8,292 nucleotides of DNA. It comes from an uncultured Eubacteriales bacterium. Its GTDB lineage: Bacteria > Bacillota > Clostridia > Oscillospirales > RGIG7773. The notes under the pieces are model-generated. The model had not been told where the DNA came from, did no database searches, and saw only the letters and a list, made by a program, of their open reading frames with translations. Shown in pieces: positions 5,959 to 8,292 of this stretch. The position numbers were made by a program, and so were the translations under genes. How positions within the stretch are numbered: position 1 is the stretch's first letter; each line of letters opens with the position of its first letter. The stretch spans positions 1-8,292 of the forward strand of contig CAKTDK010000072.1 in the NCBI GenBank assembly GCA_934541205.1. Reading direction: 5' to 3'.

Positions 5959-7131
5959 ATAAATAAAATTATTTATTATATAATAGGGTATGTGTGCCTT
6001 GATATAACGGGAGTTTTTCCTGAAAGATTTTTAAATCTTTGTGCAAAGGAAAATATAATGTGCTGGGATTTAAAAAGAAAAAATGAACATCTTTACTGCA
6101 AAGTATTGAAAAAGGATTTAAAAAAAGTATATGAAATTATTGAAAAAAGTCAGTCGCAATTAATATCTGTAAAAGAAAAAGGCGTTGTTTCGAATATAAA
6201 AAGATATAGATTTAAATATGGGTTATTCATAGGAATTCTGCTTTTTTTCAGTCTTATATTTGTTATGTCTCAGTTTGTATGGGATATAGAAGTTTTTGGA
6301 AATGAAAGAATTTCTACAGAAAAGGTATTAAAAATTCTTGAAAGTGAAAATGTAAAAATAGGTACATATATAAAAAATATAGATTTAAATGATTTAAAAG
6401 AAAGTTTAGTTTTAAAAAGCAAGGAAATGTCCTTTGTAAATATTAATATAAAAGGAACAAAAATTTCTGTTGAAGTAAAAGAAAGAATAAATAAACCGGA
6501 AATAGTGCCAAAAGATAAACCTTGTGATATAATAGCGTTGAGAGACGGATATATATTGGAAGTAAAAGGCTATGAAGGAGTCAATCTCGTAAAAAAAGGC
6601 GACAGCGTAGTCGCAGGTCAGGTTTTAATTTCAGGAACAATTGAAGGGGAAAACAGTATGCGCCTGGTTCACAGCATAGGACAGATAAAGGCGAGAACTT
6701 ACAGACGGTTTGAACAAACAATACCTAAAAAATATTTTGAAAGAATACCTACTGGCAAAGAAACAAATAAATATCTTTTAAAATTATTTGGAGGTAAATT
6801 CAGATTTTATTTTAATGAAAAAGTTCCTTATAAGGAATATGATTTAACCGAGGAACAAAAAAATTTAAAAATTTTTGGTGATTTCAGCCTTCCTTTTGGA
6901 ATAATAAAAAAGAATTTTAAAGAAGTTTATTTGCTTGAAAAAAAGAATACAATGGAAACAGCACTTGAAATTGCAGAGGAAAAAATAGTACAATATGAAA
7001 AAGAACAATTGGAAGGTATGGAAGTTGAAGAAAAAGAAATAATAAAAAATGAAGATGACGCAAACTATTATATAGTTGCGGAATATTCAATAATTGAAGA
7101 AATAGGAATGGAAAAAGAAATTACTGATTAA
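5956..7131 (+). CDS. yqfD: Sporulation protein YqfD
   Basis: This is a 391-residue protein of the YqfD family, a mother-cell membrane protein encoded next to YqfC in most endospore formers. From the chosen TTG start, residues 10-30 carry the family signature GYVCLDITGVFPERFLN, followed by a ~75-residue cytoplasmic domain. A basic patch (NIKRYRFKYG) leads into a single membrane span at about 88-109. WDIEVFGNERIS (109-120) opens an extracytoplasmic region that resembles a POTRA/FtsQ-type fold, ending with GTKISVEVKER (167-177). Next comes a lipoyl/barrel-like stretch with RDGYILEVKG and LVKKGDSVVAGQVLISG (196-228), and then an acidic, Lys/Glu-rich C-terminal part (about 330-391). The length is normal for the family. 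The POTRA and barrel comparisons are my inference. Extending to the TTG at 5932 would add eight residues without a ribosome site. Confidence 0.88.
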   Translation: MINKIIYYIIGYVCLDITGVFPERFLNLCAKENIMCWDLKRKNEHLYCKVLKKDLKKVYEIIEKSQSQLISVKEKGVVSNIKRYRFKYGLFIGILLFFSLIFVMSQFVWDIEVFGNERISTEKVLKILESENVKIGTYIKNIDLNDLKESLVLKSKEMSFVNINIKGTKISVEVKERINKPEIVPKDKPCDIIALRDGYILEVKGYEGVNLVKKGDSVVAGQVLISGTIEGENSMRLVHSIGQIKARTYRRFEQTIPKKYFERIPTGKETNKYLLKLFGGKFRFYFNEKVPYKEYDLTEEQKNLKIFGDFSLPFGIIKKNFKEVYLLEKKNTMETALEIAEEKIVQYEKEQLEGMEVEEKEIIKNEDDANYYIVAEYSIIEEIGMEKEITD

Positions 7132-7142
7132 GAGGTATAAAT

Positions 7143-8117
7143 ATGGAGAGAACAATCACTGCAAAAACTATTGATGAAGTAAGCATAATTTTTGGAAATC
7201 TTGATTCCAATTTAAAAATAATAGAAAACAAACTTGGCGTTAAAATAATTTATCGGGGAACAGATATAAAAATAACCGGATTTGACGATAATGTTGATAA
7301 ATGTCAAAAGGTTATAGAAAGTCTTTTTGCATTTTGCAAAAGCGGAGAAGAGATAGACGAAATTAAGGTTAACTATGTAATTTCAATGGTAGATGAAGGA
7401 AAAGAAAATATAGCTACCGATTTGCAAGGCGACGGAATTCTTATAAGTACAAAAGGGCGTCTTGTAAAACCTAAAACTTTAGGTCAGAAAAATTATGTTA
7501 AAGCTATTTCCAGAAATACGGTTGTTTTGGGAGTAGGGCCTGCCGGAACCGGAAAAACATATCTTGCCGTTGCTCTTGCAGTAAAGGCTTTCAAAAATAA
7601 GGAAGTAAACAGGATAATTCTTACCCGTCCTGCCGTTGAGGCAGGAGAAAAGCTGGGTTTTTTGCCCGGCGACCTCCAAAGTAAGGTTGACCCTTATTTA
7701 AGACCTTTATATGATGCATTGTATGAGATGCTTGGCATGGAAAATTATCAAAAACAGGTTGAAAAAGGAAATATTGAAGTTGCGCCTCTTGCTTATATGA
7801 GAGGAAGAACTCTTGACGATTCATTTATAATTCTTGACGAAGCTCAAAATACTACTCCTGAGCAAATGAAAATGTTTTTGACAAGAATAGGATTTAATTC
7901 AAAAGCAGTTATAACAGGAGACGTTACTCAGATAGATTTGCCTGACGGAAAAAGAAGCGGTCTTGTTGAAGCAATGAAAGTGTTAAAGGATATCGAAGGA
8001 ATTTCCATTACAAAATTTAATGAAAAAGATGTTGTACGTCATCCTCTTGTTCAGGAAATTATCAAGGCTTACGAGCGTTATGATAACATGAAAAAGAAAA
8101 AGACGGAAAAACGGTAA
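7143..8117 (+). CDS. phoH: PhoH family P-loop ATPase
   Basis: This 324-residue protein is a full-length PhoH-like protein (YbeZ/PhoH group), a cytoplasmic ATPase linked to RNA metabolism and to YbeY. Residues 1-65 are a small KH-like N-terminal domain. The ATPase domain follows: Walker A GPAGTGKT (132-139), the family block LTRPAVEAGEKLGFLPGDL (160-178), KVDPYLRPLYDAL (181-193), Walker B FIILDEAQN (228-236), sensor-like VITGDVTQIDLP (256-267), and the C-terminal DVVRHPLV (296-303). All expected catalytic residues are present. A Lys-rich tail (KKKKTEKR) ends the protein. The start has AGAGGT seven to eight bases before the ATG and lies 11 bases after the yqfD stop, so the genes form one operon. 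In B. subtilis phoH is likewise followed by housekeeping genes, so expression outside sporulation is expected; a promoter inside yqfD is possible but I could not pick one. Confidence 0.95.
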   Translation: MERTITAKTIDEVSIIFGNLDSNLKIIENKLGVKIIYRGTDIKITGFDDNVDKCQKVIESLFAFCKSGEEIDEIKVNYVISMVDEGKENIATDLQGDGILISTKGRLVKPKTLGQKNYVKAISRNTVVLGVGPAGTGKTYLAVALAVKAFKNKEVNRIILTRPAVEAGEKLGFLPGDLQSKVDPYLRPLYDALYEMLGMENYQKQVEKGNIEVAPLAYMRGRTLDDSFIILDEAQNTTPEQMKMFLTRIGFNSKAVITGDVTQIDLPDGKRSGLVEAMKVLKDIEGISITKFNEKDVVRHPLVQEIIKAYERYDNMKKKKTEKR

Positions 8118-8122
8118 TTGTT

Positions 8123-8292
8123 ATGAATGAAGTATTTTTTGAAAACAGACAGGAAAAAATCAGTATTACAAAAGAAATTATGGAAATTGTAAAAAAGTGC
8201 TGTGATGCTGTATTAAAATATGAAAAATTTGATAAGCCTTGCGAGATATCTGTAACTTTCTGCGATAATGAACAGATTCATCAGCTTAATAT
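8123..8292 (+). CDS. ybeY: Endoribonuclease YbeY (3' truncated by the window)
   Basis: The first 56 residues are present and the frame stays open to the right edge. The stretch EISVTFCDNEQIHQLN (41-56) matches the early conserved core of YbeY (EVSV-x-L-xDD-x-x-I-x-x-LN), which precedes the YRG-x-D motif. The zinc-binding HxxxHxxxxxH motif lies beyond the window. YbeY is a conserved metalloprotein needed for 16S rRNA maturation and ribosome quality control. It starts five bases after the phoH stop. No clear Shine-Dalgarno sequence is present (only ACGG nearby), so translation is probably coupled to phoH. The phoH-ybeY adjacency strongly supports the call. Confidence 0.88.
   Translation, partial: MNEVFFENRQEKISITKEIMEIVKKCCDAVLKYEKFDKPCEISVTFCDNEQIHQLN

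Noticed and set aside
7479..7824. Two 66-67-codon open frames on the minus strand
   Set aside because: Both are antisense to the strongly conserved ATPase core of phoH and are explained by its codon pattern.

Overview
This AT-rich window comes from a low-GC, spore-forming Firmicute, most likely of the class Clostridia. The evidence is the chain yqfC - yqfD - phoH - ybeY, a YlbJ/SpoVV-type sporulation membrane protein, a Gram-positive lipoprotein signal, strong AGGAG-type ribosome sites and consensus sigma-A promoters. The genus cannot be read from the sequence.

Layout. (1) Bases 2-901, plus strand: the 3' part of a metallo-beta-lactamase-fold protein whose C-terminal ~115 residues look like an ASRT (Anabaena sensory rhodopsin transducer) beta-sandwich. 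It converges on the next block across a gap with two hairpin terminators. (2) Bases 1143-5471, minus strand: five genes, in + coordinate order an orphan lipoprotein, a 63-residue four-cysteine protein, a 119-residue membrane protein, ylbJ, and a membrane-anchored extracytoplasmic protein of unknown function. Most have their own promoter or terminator, so they look like separate units rather than one operon. (3) Bases 5619-8292, plus strand: yqfC, yqfD (TTG start), phoH and the start of ybeY, packed with gaps of 5-11 bases and read from a sigma-E-like promoter in the divergent intergenic region.

How the genes fit together. YqfC, YqfD and YlbJ belong to the mother-cell (sigma-E) stage of sporulation in Bacillus. 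Here yqfCD has a near-perfect sigma-E promoter and ylbJ a weaker one. PhoH and YbeY are the housekeeping RNA-related genes that normally follow yqfCD; the HD-domain gene yqfF that sits between them in B. subtilis is missing. The lipoprotein, the 119-residue protein and the 407-residue anchored protein are cell-envelope proteins I cannot assign.

I saw no tRNA, rRNA, CRISPR array, transposase or phage gene. The least ordinary items are the MBL-ASRT fusion, two exact-consensus sigma-A promoters sharing a 12-base block in front of unknown envelope proteins, and the sigma-E promoter. I do not see a convincing new multi-gene system.
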